From assembly GCA_001768735.1 (NCBI GenBank), contig MEMB01000003.1, positions 1-64,000 of the forward strand: a stretch of DNA of 64,000 bases, given 5' to 3'. This DNA comes from Alphaproteobacteria bacterium GWF2_58_20 (GTDB lineage: Bacteria; Pseudomonadota; Alphaproteobacteria; UBA1247). Positions 51,275 to 59,799 of this stretch are shown here, piece after piece. The position numbers were made by a program, and so were the translations under genes. Under the pieces are notes generated by a model. It searched no databases. It was given only the letters and a program-made list of their open reading frames with translations, and was not told the DNA's origin. The stretch's first letter is position 1, and each line of letters opens with the position of its first letter.

Positions 51275-52272
51275 GGTTCCTCATTCCTGCCCAGTGGATG
51301 GATGCCAAACACGGCGTCCTTCAGGCGCGATCCCTGCACATGGGTATAAATCTGTGTTGTGGAAATATCTGCATGGCCCAGCATTTTCTGCACCGCCCGC
51401 AGGTCAGCCCCATGATCCAGCAGATGGGTGGCAAAGGCATGGCGTAGCACATGGGGGCTGACCCGGCCCGGATCGATCCCTGCAGCCAGCGCCAGTTCCT
51501 TCAGGATTTGTGCAAAACGCTGCCGCGTCATGTGGCGATCCTGCGCGTCCGGAGAAGGAAAGAGAAATGCCGCCATGCTCGGTCGCTGCTTGTAACGGGC
51601 CAGGATTTCCTTTCGCAAGGGCATCCAGGCTGCCAGCGCCTCCCGGGCGGCATCAGACAGGGGCGCAATCCGTTCCTTGTTTCCCTTTCCGCGCACGATC
51701 AGGTAACGGCCATCCCGCGCCATGGCGGAAACAGGCAATCCAACCAGTTCGGAAACCCGCAGCCCGGACGCATAAAGGACTTCAAGCATGGCCCGAAACC
51801 GTTCACGATCTCCATCCGGCCTTGCCCCAAGAGCGGCCAAAAGGGCGGACACCTCATCTTCGCTCAGGATTTTTGGCAGGCTGAGTCCTTGCCGCGGCGA
51901 ATCCAGCACGGAAGATGGATCATCCTTCCTCCCGCCTTCCGAAAGCAGAAACCGGTAATATTGCCGCAACGCCGAAAGACGGCGGGAAGCTGTTTTGGGA
52001 GACACCCGGGCCGTTTCATGCAGGAATGCAAGATAACGGCGCAAATCAGGACTTTCTGCACTTTCAAGACTTTTCCGGGTACGCCCCAGAAATTCTTGCG
52101 CATCACACAAATCCCGCAGGTAAGCCACCCGTGTATTGGCTGAAGCCCCGCGTTCCCCCTGCAAGGCATCCAGAAAAGCTTCCACCATGGGTGGTAAGGG
52201 TGCCCGTGCCTTGCGTGGCCTGCCACGCCCATGCACAGCAGCCGTTTTCTTTACGGTTTTGCGCTTTTCCAC
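51271..52272 (-). CDS. xerD: Tyrosine site-specific recombinase XerD-like
   Basis: Resolves chromosome dimers at dif, normally with XerC. 333 aa from a GTG start chosen for AAGGGAAGG upstream. Catalytic residues are in YASGLRVSELVGL (Arg), RGKGNKERIAPLS (Lys), SPHVLRHAFATHLLDHGADL (His, Arg) and MLGHADISTTQIYTHV (His, Tyr). The N-terminal SAM-like domain begins at PMVEAFLDALQGERGASANT. XerC and XerD are hard to tell apart by eye. It lies downstream of a large exported protein gene with a 13-base gap. Confidence 0.88.
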   Translation of the reverse strand: MEKRKTVKKTAAVHGRGRPRKARAPLPPMVEAFLDALQGERGASANTRVAYLRDLCDAQEFLGRTRKSLESAESPDLRRYLAFLHETARVSPKTASRRLSALRQYYRFLLSEGGRKDDPSSVLDSPRQGLSLPKILSEDEVSALLAALGARPDGDRERFRAMLEVLYASGLRVSELVGLPVSAMARDGRYLIVRGKGNKERIAPLSDAAREALAAWMPLRKEILARYKQRPSMAAFLFPSPDAQDRHMTRQRFAQILKELALAAGIDPGRVSPHVLRHAFATHLLDHGADLRAVQKMLGHADISTTQIYTHVQGSRLKDAVFGIHPLGRNEEP

Positions 52273-52285
52273 AATATCCTTCCCT

Positions 52286-53914
52286 TCAGAGCAGGGGTGC
52301 CAGGGCTTCACGCGCCAAGGCATCCGCCCAGCGCCCAAGCCCGACTTCCCGAAGCAGGGAAAGAACCAGCTTCAAATCCGCAAGACTTGCCGCCTGCACC
52401 CCCTTGGACAAAATCCGTACGGACAAAAGGATAACACGTCCCTGCTGTCCCTTGGCGGCCGCCATTTCCAGAGCCGCCGCAAGAACAGGATCCTGTCTTT
52501 GACCTTCCTCCATCTGCATGAAACGTACCCGGACAGGAAGGGAGATGTCCTGCCCCATGGCCTCCAGAATACCAAGAACCCGGCCTCCCCTTTCAAAGAC
52601 ATCGCCCCGCGCCTGCTGGAAAACCCGCCAGTCTGCAAATCCATCCATATCGGCATGTCCGGCCAGAACGGCCAGCGGCCACAACCGGGCCACATCCGCA
52701 TGACCAGCATCCAGAAGTGCCATGCGCCAGTTGCCCGCCAATTCATCCTGCTGGCCAAGGTAAAACAGTGCCGATGCCTCAACCGCTGCCGAAAGGGCTT
52801 TTTCGGGCGCAAGAGGCGCCAACATGTTGCGGAAAACATCCGCAACGCCACCAGACACCACGGGCATTTGGGCCATGGCACGCAACACAAGGGCCGCACG
52901 CCGGTCATCATCCTTGCCCAACCTTGGTTTTGAAGCCAGCGCCTGAAATGTCAGGGGAAGCAGGCGAACCCCATAGGTTTCTCCGGTTGCGGCATCTACA
53001 TCCCGGATTTCCCGTGCATCAAAAGACACCTTGGCCAACACGCGGGACAGCATGTCGGCATCCCATATGCCAAACCCCGCAAGACCAAGCCCCGCTTCCA
53101 GCCGCGCCTGCGGCGAGGCTTCGCTCGACATGGCCAGCGCCGCCATCATCACAGGATGGCCACGGGTTTCCACACCCAGCAGGGGAACTCCGGCAACCCG
53201 CATGAGCGCAAGCAGCAAGGCATCCGGTTCATCAACCTGTGCCACGTTCCGCCCTTCTCCCTGCATGGCGTCCGCCACGGCAAGAAAGGCGTCTTCATTT
53301 CCCTGGTCTCTCAAAATCTCGACACTCAGCATTCCGGCCTGGCCTTCTCCCACAAGGAACTGGCAAACCGTTCGCGCCTTCAGCCAAAAACTTCCGGAAA
53401 AGACATTCCGCATGGCTTGAACCTCAAGACATGCGGCATCATTGTCCCCAGCCAGAAACATGGCTTCAACCAAGGTACGCGCCAAATCCTCACGCACAGG
53501 AATCTCCGGCCATGCCTGGGCCAGGCGTGAAGCTTCAACCAACATGCCCGCCCTCAAGAGAGCCCGGGTCCGCCCCAGCTGGATGGCCGCATCATCCGGC
53601 CCTGTTCCGAACGGAAGAATGGCATCGGCAAGCAGAGCATTGCGAACCATGCGCGCAAGCATGGGAGAAGGCGGCAAACGACGGATCATGTCCACCGCTT
53701 CCAGAAAACCGTCCCGGTCGTAACCCAGCCAAAGATCCTCGGAAACTCCAGCATCCTCAGGGGACAAAACCCCAACCGGCTTTCCTGCATGCGCCCCCAA
53801 CGACACCTCTACAACAGCCTTTGGATCGGGTAAAACCGCATTATCCGCAAAAGCAGGCCAGGAAAACAGGGCGGCCCCCAGAAGGAAAATCGCCTTACTG
53901 GAAAAAATTTTCAT
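52286..53914 (-). CDS. Exported alpha-helical repeat protein of unknown function
   Basis: 542 aa from MKIFSSKAIFLLGAALFSWP, a signal peptide. The mature part is almost entirely helical with Ala/Leu-rich repeats (for example LARTLVEAMFLAGDNDAACLEV, EKALSAAVEASALFYLGQQD, RALLRAGMLVEASRLAQAWP), resembling tetratricopeptide/alpha-solenoid folds. No named family was recognised. It probably acts in the periplasm. Its gene starts inside the 3' end of the small membrane-protein gene at 53895. Confidence 0.65.
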   Translation of the reverse strand: MKIFSSKAIFLLGAALFSWPAFADNAVLPDPKAVVEVSLGAHAGKPVGVLSPEDAGVSEDLWLGYDRDGFLEAVDMIRRLPPSPMLARMVRNALLADAILPFGTGPDDAAIQLGRTRALLRAGMLVEASRLAQAWPEIPVREDLARTLVEAMFLAGDNDAACLEVQAMRNVFSGSFWLKARTVCQFLVGEGQAGMLSVEILRDQGNEDAFLAVADAMQGEGRNVAQVDEPDALLLALMRVAGVPLLGVETRGHPVMMAALAMSSEASPQARLEAGLGLAGFGIWDADMLSRVLAKVSFDAREIRDVDAATGETYGVRLLPLTFQALASKPRLGKDDDRRAALVLRAMAQMPVVSGGVADVFRNMLAPLAPEKALSAAVEASALFYLGQQDELAGNWRMALLDAGHADVARLWPLAVLAGHADMDGFADWRVFQQARGDVFERGGRVLGILEAMGQDISLPVRVRFMQMEEGQRQDPVLAAALEMAAAKGQQGRVILLSVRILSKGVQAASLADLKLVLSLLREVGLGRWADALAREALAPLL

Positions 53915-54035
53915 TCGGGATGACTTTCTCAATCTCTACGGATTGCGGCGCTTCACGCCGGGATGCCAGCCAGAACAGCCCACCAAGGATGGCAACAAAA
54001 AACAGGAGGAAAAGAGAAGTTTTGTATTTTTTCAT
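53895..54035 (-). CDS. Small single-helix membrane protein
   Basis: A 46-residue product, MKKYKTSLFLLFFVAILGGL followed by FWLASRREAPQSVEIEKVIPN. One membrane-spanning helix with a short tail. It overlaps the following gene by 20 bases and is divergent from aroK. The function is unknown; an earlier ATG at 54119 is less likely. Confidence 0.55.
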   Translation of the reverse strand: MKKYKTSLFLLFFVAILGGLFWLASRREAPQSVEIEKVIPNENFFQ

Positions 54036-54106
54036 GACGTCCCTTGCATGTTTCATTATACTGGCTGCACAAACGGGTTTGACACAACGACAGGATACCC
54101 CAGAAT

Positions 54107-54670
54107 ATGGCAGAGGCAAAGCCCATGGAGAAGAATGATTTTTCTCCCCATAAAACCATCGTCCTTGTGGGACTGATGGGGGCTGGGAAATCTTCGGTTG
54201 GAAAACGCCTTGCCACCCACCTCAACCTGCCTTTTTACGATTCAGATGTCGAGGTTGAAAAGGCCGCCGGGCTTTCCATTTCCGACATTTACGACATTTA
54301 CGGCGCAGAAGAATTTCACCGTGGTGAAAGCCAGGTAATTGCCCGCCTGCTCCGCAGCCCCCTGCATGTCCTTGCCACGGGGGGCAGTGCTTTCCTCAAC
54401 CCGGAAAACCGCAAAGCCATTCGTGAAAAGGCTGTTTCCGTCTGGCTGCGCGCCGACCTTGACCTTCTCGTGGCCCGCACCACACGCCAGCATCACCGCC
54501 CCACCCTGCGCAACTGCGACCGCCGCGAGGTACTGTCAAAAATCATGGAAGACCGCGCGCACGTTTTCAAGGAAGCGGATCTTGTTGTGGATTGCGGTGA
54601 ACGACCTCTGTCCAGAACTGTGGAGGATGTCATCAATGCCATCGCCGATTTCCAGAAAAACACCGGGTAA
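54107..54670 (+). CDS. aroK: Shikimate kinase
   Basis: Phosphorylates shikimate at C3 in aromatic amino-acid synthesis. 187 aa. Walker A is GLMGAGKSSVGKRLA, the shikimate-binding Asp/Arg lie in FYDSDVEVEKAAG and FHRGESQVI, GGSAFLNPENR is the GG(A/S) shikimate motif, and the adenine-binding lid lies in ARTTRQHHRPTL. A second in-frame ATG at 54125 is possible. It is followed six bases later by the AroB homologue, the usual aroKB order. Confidence 0.95.
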   Translation: MAEAKPMEKNDFSPHKTIVLVGLMGAGKSSVGKRLATHLNLPFYDSDVEVEKAAGLSISDIYDIYGAEEFHRGESQVIARLLRSPLHVLATGGSAFLNPENRKAIREKAVSVWLRADLDLLVARTTRQHHRPTLRNCDRREVLSKIMEDRAHVFKEADLVVDCGERPLSRTVEDVINAIADFQKNTG

Positions 54671-54676
54671 AATGCC

Positions 54677-55702
54677 GTGACTCCTCAAATGCCCACCACC
54701 CTGCCCGACATCCGCACCGATCATGGCCGCGCGCATCTGGACACCCATGAATGGCCTTTCATCACCGGATTCGACATCCTGCCAGAAACGGCGAATCTCC
54801 TTGAAGATTCCAGCATGCCTTCCAAAATGACCATTGTCTGCGATCGGGCCAGTCAGCACCTTTTTCTGCCCACCCTGGCCGAATCACTCCAGCACCACCA
54901 CAAAGAAATCACATCGCCGCAGGACGCCGACCTTTTTCTTTTCATGGGCGGGCAAAACACCATGCTGGCCGCCCACCGTTTTGCCATGCACAACCCAACC
55001 ACCCCTTACATTTTGCTGCCAACCACCCTGATGGCGCAGGTCAGCGGCGCCCTGGGGCCGCAAAACTCCACAGGCGCATGGCATCCTCCCCTGTTTTCCC
55101 TATGCGATATCGCAACCTTGTCCGCCATGGGAAAACGCCACTTCCGTTCAAATTACGCCCATATTGCCCGGCTTGCCCTATCCATGGACGAGGGGCTTTT
55201 TTCCTGGCTTGAATGGTGGGGCAGCAAAGCCATTGGCGGAGAAATTTCCGCCCGGCTTGTCATTGTCCGGAAATGCGCAATTCTAACCCAGAAAATCGCT
55301 CTTGATCCCTCCCTGGCTCCGGCCCTTCACTTGGGAGAGGATTTTGCGATTGCCCTGATGCAAGCCGGACATTTCTCCGAAAGCCTTTTCCCCGGCGAAG
55401 CCCTGGCGCTTGGCATCCGCATGGCATTTGGCTTGTCTGTCCGCATGGGATATTGCCCAACCGAGGAAGCCGCCCGCATGCGCAAACACTTGCAAATTGC
55501 CGGATTCCAGACTAGCTTGCGCAAATCTCAGGCTCCCCATGCCCTGCATGCTGCGGAAGTCATGGCCGAAATGAACATTTCTTCCCGCGGAACCCCGCCT
55601 TCCGGAATTGTTCTGGCCCGTGGCATCGGAAAGGTTTTCACCACCCATGAAATCGACCCGGATGACATGGCCGCTGTCATCGACAAGGTCCTTTGCGAAT
55701 AG
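54677..55702 (+). CDS. AroB (3-dehydroquinate synthase) homologue lacking its metal ligands
   Basis: It lies where aroB normally follows aroK, and its fold is recognisable: ILLPTTLMAQVSGALG (family LPTTLLAQVDSSVGGK), GLFSWLEWW, and LFPGEALALGIRMAFGLSVRMGY (family L.HGEAV.IGM..A). But the NAD-binding GGG.VGD is MGGQNTML, the substrate Lys of VGGK is Gln, and all three zinc ligands have changed: Glu in AEVIKYG is H162, the His of FGHTFGH is E221, and the His of HGEAV is P239. 341 aa, GTG start. It cannot use the known mechanism, so it is either a pseudoenzyme or repurposed; a true aroB should be elsewhere. Confidence 0.8.
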   Translation: MTPQMPTTLPDIRTDHGRAHLDTHEWPFITGFDILPETANLLEDSSMPSKMTIVCDRASQHLFLPTLAESLQHHHKEITSPQDADLFLFMGGQNTMLAAHRFAMHNPTTPYILLPTTLMAQVSGALGPQNSTGAWHPPLFSLCDIATLSAMGKRHFRSNYAHIARLALSMDEGLFSWLEWWGSKAIGGEISARLVIVRKCAILTQKIALDPSLAPALHLGEDFAIALMQAGHFSESLFPGEALALGIRMAFGLSVRMGYCPTEEAARMRKHLQIAGFQTSLRKSQAPHALHAAEVMAEMNISSRGTPPSGIVLARGIGKVFTTHEIDPDDMAAVIDKVLCE

Positions 55703-55717
55703 AAAGAAGAAAAAACC

Positions 55718-57001
55718 ATGAGTGTCGTTTTTTCGATTGCCACCATTATCCTGTTGATTGCCCTTTCCTTTTTCTTCTCGGGGTCCGAAACGGCCTTTAC
55801 CGCCGTTTCCAGGGCGCGCATGCATGCGCTTGAGCAGGACGGCAACAAGCGCGCGGCTATCATCAATCGCCTGCGGGAGCACCGGGAACAGATGATCGGC
55901 GCCCTGCTGATTGGCAACAACATTGTCAACATCACGGCTTCGGCTCTGGCCACAGGCGTCCTCATTACCTTTTTCGGAAAATCCGGCGTGGCCATTGCCA
56001 CCCTGGTCATGTCTGTCCTGCTCATCATCTTCTCGGAAGTCCTTCCCAAAACCCTGGCCATCTTCCACGCCGACCGATTCTGTCTGGCGGTGGCCCCCGT
56101 TGTCCGGTTTTGCGTGGCCCTTTTTTCCCCCATAAACCGCACCGTTTCCGTTATCGTCAAACCCATGCTGCGCCTGTTTGGCATTTCCATGACCACCTCG
56201 CCTGAGGCTGACCTTGAAGAACTTCGCGGTGCCATCGAGCTTCATGGCACAACATCCGGTGAAACCGAGGAAGAAATCGAGGAAGTCCGTCACGAGCGTG
56301 CCATGCTGCGCTCCATTCTCGACCTGACAGATGTGACCGTGGGCGAAATCATGACCCATCGCCGCAACATGTCCATGATTGACGCATCCCTGCCCGCCGG
56401 CAAGATTGTCGATGAGGTGCTGGCCAGTCCTTATACCCGCCTGCCCCTGTGGCGCGACAATGCGGACAACAATATCCTGGGCGTCATCCATGCCAAGGAA
56501 ATGCTGCGTCAGGTACGGACGGCCGGCGGAGACCTCGCCAAGATCCACTTTGAGGATTTTGCCGCCAAGCCCTGGTTTGTCCCCGATTCCACCACCCTGC
56601 TCGACCAGCTGGAAGCCTTCCGCGACCGACACGAGCATTTTGCTCTGGTGGTGGATGAATATGGCAGCCTCATGGGTGTGGTGACGCTTGAAGACATCCT
56701 TGAGGAAATCGTTGGCGACATCTCCGACGAACACGACATCGCCGTGGCCGGCGTTCGTCCTCAGCCGGGCGGCAGCTATGTCATCAACGGCAACGTCACC
56801 ATCCGCGACCTCAACCGTGAATTTGAATGGAAACTCCCGGACGAGGACTATTCGACCATCGCCGGACTCGTTCTCCATGAGGCCCGACGCATCCCCCTGC
56901 CGGGGCAGATCTTTGTCTTTTTCGGCTTCAAGTTCGAGATCATGCGCCGGCAGCGCAACCAGATCACCCTGCTGCGCGTCACCCCGCCCAAAGGAGACTG
57001 A
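55718..57001 (+). CDS. CNNM/CBS-domain membrane protein (CorC/HlyC family, possibly magnesium efflux)
   Basis: 427 aa. An N-terminal CNNM (DUF21) domain carries three hydrophobic helices (FSIATIILLIALSFFFSGSE, ALLIGNNIVNITASALATGV, and the region near VVRFCVALFSPINRTVSVIV), with the motif FSGSETAFTAVSRARMHALE. Two CBS domains follow (~200-330; VGEIMTHRRNMSMIDASLPA and HFALVVDEYGSLMGVVTLED) and a C-terminal CorC_HlyC domain (~345-427). Inner-membrane; the family is linked to Mg/Co transport or signalling. It shares its last base with the GNAT gene start. Confidence 0.92.
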   Translation: MSVVFSIATIILLIALSFFFSGSETAFTAVSRARMHALEQDGNKRAAIINRLREHREQMIGALLIGNNIVNITASALATGVLITFFGKSGVAIATLVMSVLLIIFSEVLPKTLAIFHADRFCLAVAPVVRFCVALFSPINRTVSVIVKPMLRLFGISMTTSPEADLEELRGAIELHGTTSGETEEEIEEVRHERAMLRSILDLTDVTVGEIMTHRRNMSMIDASLPAGKIVDEVLASPYTRLPLWRDNADNNILGVIHAKEMLRQVRTAGGDLAKIHFEDFAAKPWFVPDSTTLLDQLEAFRDRHEHFALVVDEYGSLMGVVTLEDILEEIVGDISDEHDIAVAGVRPQPGGSYVINGNVTIRDLNREFEWKLPDEDYSTIAGLVLHEARRIPLPGQIFVFFGFKFEIMRRQRNQITLLRVTPPKGD

Positions 57002-57522
57002 TGCGCATGGACATCCGCATTGAACCTATCCGGGAAGAACATATTGAAGGCTTTCACGCCGCGCTCGATTCCGTAGCCCGGGAACGGCTCTACCTCACCA
57101 TGCATGAGGCGCCGCCGCTGGAGGAGACCCGCAAGTTCCATCTCGGCAACATCGAAAAGGGCGTTCCCGCTTTCGTCGCGCTTGATGGCGACAAGGTGGT
57201 GGGTTGGTGCGATGCCACCTCATCCCCGCGGACGGCGCTTGCGCACCACGCAACCGTTGGCATGGGCATCATCGATGGCTACCGCCAGCAGGGCATTGGC
57301 ACCCGCCTGCTTTCCGCCGTGATCGAGTCCGCACGTGCCAAGGGCCTGCACCACCTCTATCTAGGGGTTTACAGACAGAATGTTCTGGCACAAACGCTCT
57401 ATAAAAAGCTTGGATTTGTGGAAACCGGCGTGGAGCCGAAGTTCTACCAGATGCCGGACGGCAGCTATGAAGACGACATCATAATGTGGTTACCGCTGGC
57501 CGTGCCAGATCCATCAAATTAA
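57001..57522 (+). CDS. GNAT-family N-acetyltransferase
   Basis: 173 aa. The acetyl-CoA pyrophosphate loop is VGMGIIDGYRQQGIGTRLLS (Q/RxxGxG/A), and YRQNVLAQTLYKKLGFVETG is the C-terminal GNAT motif. Acetylates an amine of an unknown substrate. It starts in the TGATG overlap with the CNNM gene, so translation is coupled. The stop codon TAA forms the first bases of repeat copy 2. Confidence 0.9.
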   Translation: MRMDIRIEPIREEHIEGFHAALDSVARERLYLTMHEAPPLEETRKFHLGNIEKGVPAFVALDGDKVVGWCDATSSPRTALAHHATVGMGIIDGYRQQGIGTRLLSAVIESARAKGLHHLYLGVYRQNVLAQTLYKKLGFVETGVEPKFYQMPDGSYEDDIIMWLPLAVPDPSN

Positions 57523-57684
57523 AGCCTTCAACGTTTAGATTGAACAATTCCTGTTGATCTTGGGATGCGCCAGACCGCAAGGTGCAAATCGCAGGGCGAT
57601 GCGGGCATCGTCCAAGATTTGAAAACACGGCGGATGGCCATCAAAAGGCAACAGGGGTATTCAAGATGAACGCTCAAGGCTCTA
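57520..57684 (+). repeat. 165-bp near-palindromic repeat element, copy 2
   Basis: The same length and layout as copy 1 at 46897-47061. Its inner stem is GCAAATC/GATTTG where copy 1 has GCAAACC/GGTTTG, a compensatory pair. The left end TAAAGCCTTCAACGTT differs from the copy 1 left end but recurs directly after the right end (57683-57698), so copies may have recombined. It starts on the GNAT stop codon. Confidence 0.9.
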
Positions 57685-57765
57685 AAGCCTTCAACGTTCC
57701 TTTTGTCCTCCTGTTGCCTTGCTGCGGAACCGCTCCAAGATCAACGGGAATCGCTCAATCAAAAC
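57683..57765 (+). repeat. Internally deleted copy of the repeat element
   Basis: TAAAGCCTTCAACGTTCC..TTTTG..CCTGTTGCCTT followed by CCAAGATCAACGGGAATC..TCAATC..AAAC matches the two outer arms of the element read from the other side, with the central ~80 bases missing. It abuts copy 2. Confidence 0.75.
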
Positions 57766-57833
57766 ATCCCCCACCCTGTGGCCCATATGTGTCCGGCAGG
57801 CAGGTGGCATGCGTTTGCGATTTTCGGGAAAAA

Positions 57834-57893
57834 TGGTGCCCCTGGCCGGACTCGAACCAGCACGCCCTTGCGAACAACAGATTTTGAGTCTAA
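57834..57893 (-). tRNA. 3' half of a tRNA-Leu(CAA), probable island attachment site
   Basis: On the minus strand the sequence AGACTCAAAATCT (anticodon CAA in loop CTCAAAA), then a serine/leucine-type variable arm, then the T-arm GCTGGTTCGAGTCCGGC, then acceptor half CAGGGGC-A-CCA. The 5' half (acceptor GCCCCTG, D-arm) is missing; unrelated sequence takes its place. This is the expected relic where a tyrosine integrase has inserted into a tRNA, and such an integrase lies next to it at 58070. The intact tRNA-Leu should lie at the far end of the island. Confidence 0.8.
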
Positions 57894-58069
57894 TCGGGGC
57901 ATTTTCACGGGTTGCCGTATTTCATCACGGAAGGCCACTTTCACTAACGAATACGCCACTCTCATGGGCTATATGTCTTCACGGCGTTTCACGTAAAACC
58001 CTTGTGATTTTGTGAATCTTGTGTCCTATATGTGTCCTAGCACGTAAAACTTGAGCACGAGGGCGGTTG

Positions 58070-59233
58070 ATGATTCGACTGACTAAGACACTAATTCATG
58101 ATGCCAAGCCACGCGAGAAGGATTGGCACATGTGGGACGCGCTCATCCCGAAATTCGGCGTCAAAATCACGCCGGCGGGAAGCAAGATTTTTATCGTCCG
58201 ATACAGGACAGAAGCAGGAGCCAGTCGAAAATATACCATCGGCCCGACCAATGCAATCGGACTTGAGCCGGCCAGGGACATCGCCCGCCAGGTCCTGGCA
58301 GCTGCAGCAGCCGGACAAGACCCCAGCCGTGACAGAACCATGACGCGCGACGCGCCATCAATGATAGACCTGCGCGACCGCTACCTTGAGGAACATGCCG
58401 ACCCCCATAAGAAAGCGAGCTCAGCGAAGAACGACCGAATCCTATGGAAGAAACACATCATCCCGAGGTTCGGAAATCGGCGGGTCGGAGAGATCACCCG
58501 GGCCGACATCCTCGAAATGCAGTCGGCGATGTTCGCCAAGCACCATACCGCAAACAGGGTTGTCGCCCTGCTTTCAAAGGCGTTCAACCTGTCCGAGGTA
58601 TGGGGGTGGAGGACGCCAGGGAGCAACCCGTGCCGCCATGTCAAGAAATACCCGGAAGACGGCAGGGACCGGATGCTCAACCCGGAGGAGCTCGGGCGTC
58701 TCGGGCAGGCGCTCTTGCAGCTGGAGGCGCAACGGATCGACCCGCCCAGCTTCGTGCCGCTCATCCGCCTGCTCCTGTTCACGGGATGCCGCCGCTCGGA
58801 AATCTCAAACGCCCAGTGGAGCTGGGTCGATTTTGAAAACTCCCTGCTCATGTTGCCGGATTCCAAAACTGGGCGGAAGATCGTGCAGCTTTCGGAGGCC
58901 GCGATGGAGATCATCCGGGAGCTCCCTCGTGAGAAGGGCGCCATCTACATCCTGCCGGGGAGGATAAAAGGGCAACCGATCAAATCCCCGCGGGCCGCAT
59001 GGGAGAGCCTCATCACAATGGCGGAGCTCCCCGACCTGCGCGTGCATGACCTTCGCCACACGGTCGGATCCATCGGCCACCGTATCGGCCTATCCCAAAA
59101 GCTCATTGCCGGGATGCTTGGTCACAAACAGATGGCGACCACGGAGCGCTACCTGCACACCTACGACAGCGACCGCAAGGATGCGACCGACCGGACCGCA
59201 AAACAGATTTCAGAATGGATGGGGGAGAAATAG
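58070..59233 (+). CDS. Tyrosine integrase (P4-type, island integrase)
   Basis: 387 aa. The N-terminal DUF4102-like arm-binding region is RLTKTLIHDAKPREKDWHMW...KFGVKITPAGSKIFIVRYR, followed by a core-binding domain and a catalytic domain. The active site has R241 (FTGCRRSEI), K267 (DSKTGRK), H326 and R329 (RVHDLRHTVGS), H352 (MLGHKQMATTERY) and Y361 (ERYLHTY). It begins 170 bases from the truncated tRNA-Leu, as is typical of integrases at island ends. The ATG at 58070 is preferred over a TTG at 58067. Confidence 0.92.
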   Translation: MIRLTKTLIHDAKPREKDWHMWDALIPKFGVKITPAGSKIFIVRYRTEAGASRKYTIGPTNAIGLEPARDIARQVLAAAAAGQDPSRDRTMTRDAPSMIDLRDRYLEEHADPHKKASSAKNDRILWKKHIIPRFGNRRVGEITRADILEMQSAMFAKHHTANRVVALLSKAFNLSEVWGWRTPGSNPCRHVKKYPEDGRDRMLNPEELGRLGQALLQLEAQRIDPPSFVPLIRLLLFTGCRRSEISNAQWSWVDFENSLLMLPDSKTGRKIVQLSEAAMEIIRELPREKGAIYILPGRIKGQPIKSPRAAWESLITMAELPDLRVHDLRHTVGSIGHRIGLSQKLIAGMLGHKQMATTERYLHTYDSDRKDATDRTAKQISEWMGEK

Positions 59234-59441
59234 GGCGCTGCCTCCCGAAAGCAGCATGCAAGCCTACAACCAAGACTTTCCGCCACTTCTTCTGCAACCT
59301 GAAATCAACTTTTGACATCTTTTTACGCATGTTGCAGAACGATAACGGCACGGGCGATGCAGAACGCAGCGTGGCGGCATGCGCTGCGTGCATAGCTTCC
59401 ATGTCGTATTGCCATTGACGGCGTCTCGGCAAGAATGTATA

Positions 59442-59454
59442 TACCTATCAGGTA
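59442..59454 (+). promoter_or_regulatory. Palindromic operator candidate ahead of the toxin-antitoxin pair
   Basis: TACCT-ATC-AGGTA, an inverted repeat 18 bases before the toxin start codon, just after an AT-rich stretch (GTATATACC). This fits autoregulation by the XRE antitoxin. Confidence 0.5.
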
Positions 59455-59472
59455 AACAAGTTTGGAATATCC

Positions 59473-59799
59473 ATGGAGCTTTCCTTCGCAAACGCAGCTA
59501 TTGAAAAACTCTGCTCAAACGAGCGAGAGATGAAGCGGCGTTATGGGAATGATGGCGCAAGGAAGCTGAAGACTCGGCTGTCGGAACTTGATGCGGCCGA
59601 CAGGGTCGGCGATCTGGCAGCCGGGAACCCCCATCAGCTTACCGGGGATCTGGCTGGACAATACTCCCTGCGACTGAACGGAGGCAACAGGCTGATCCTT
59701 GCGCCGGTGCCGCCGGTGCCGCGGGCGGAAGATGGAAGCATCGCGTGGGCGATGGTTGAGCATGTGATGATTATGGAGATCGGAGATTACCATGACTGA
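59473..59799 (+). CDS. HigB/RelE-type toxin
   Basis: 108 aa. MELSFANAAIEKLCSNEREM, RRYGNDGARKLKTRLSELDA and YSLRLNGGNRLILAPV, then EHVMIMEIGDYH, follow the HigB/RelE-family toxin pattern (ribosome-dependent mRNA interferase). Toxin first, antitoxin second is the HigBA order. It overlaps the antitoxin gene by eight bases, which couples them. Confidence 0.82.
   Translation: MELSFANAAIEKLCSNEREMKRRYGNDGARKLKTRLSELDAADRVGDLAAGNPHQLTGDLAGQYSLRLNGGNRLILAPVPPVPRAEDGSIAWAMVEHVMIMEIGDYHD

Noticed and set aside
55283-56878. A 531-codon open frame on the minus strand over the AroB homologue and CNNM genes
   Set aside because: It runs antisense to two clearly conserved genes; the low-complexity Gly/His/Asp composition is an artefact of the opposite strand.
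57582-58015. Short open frames across the repeat and tRNA fragment
   Set aside because: They read through the 165-bp repeat and the tRNA-Leu relic and have no ribosome binding sites.
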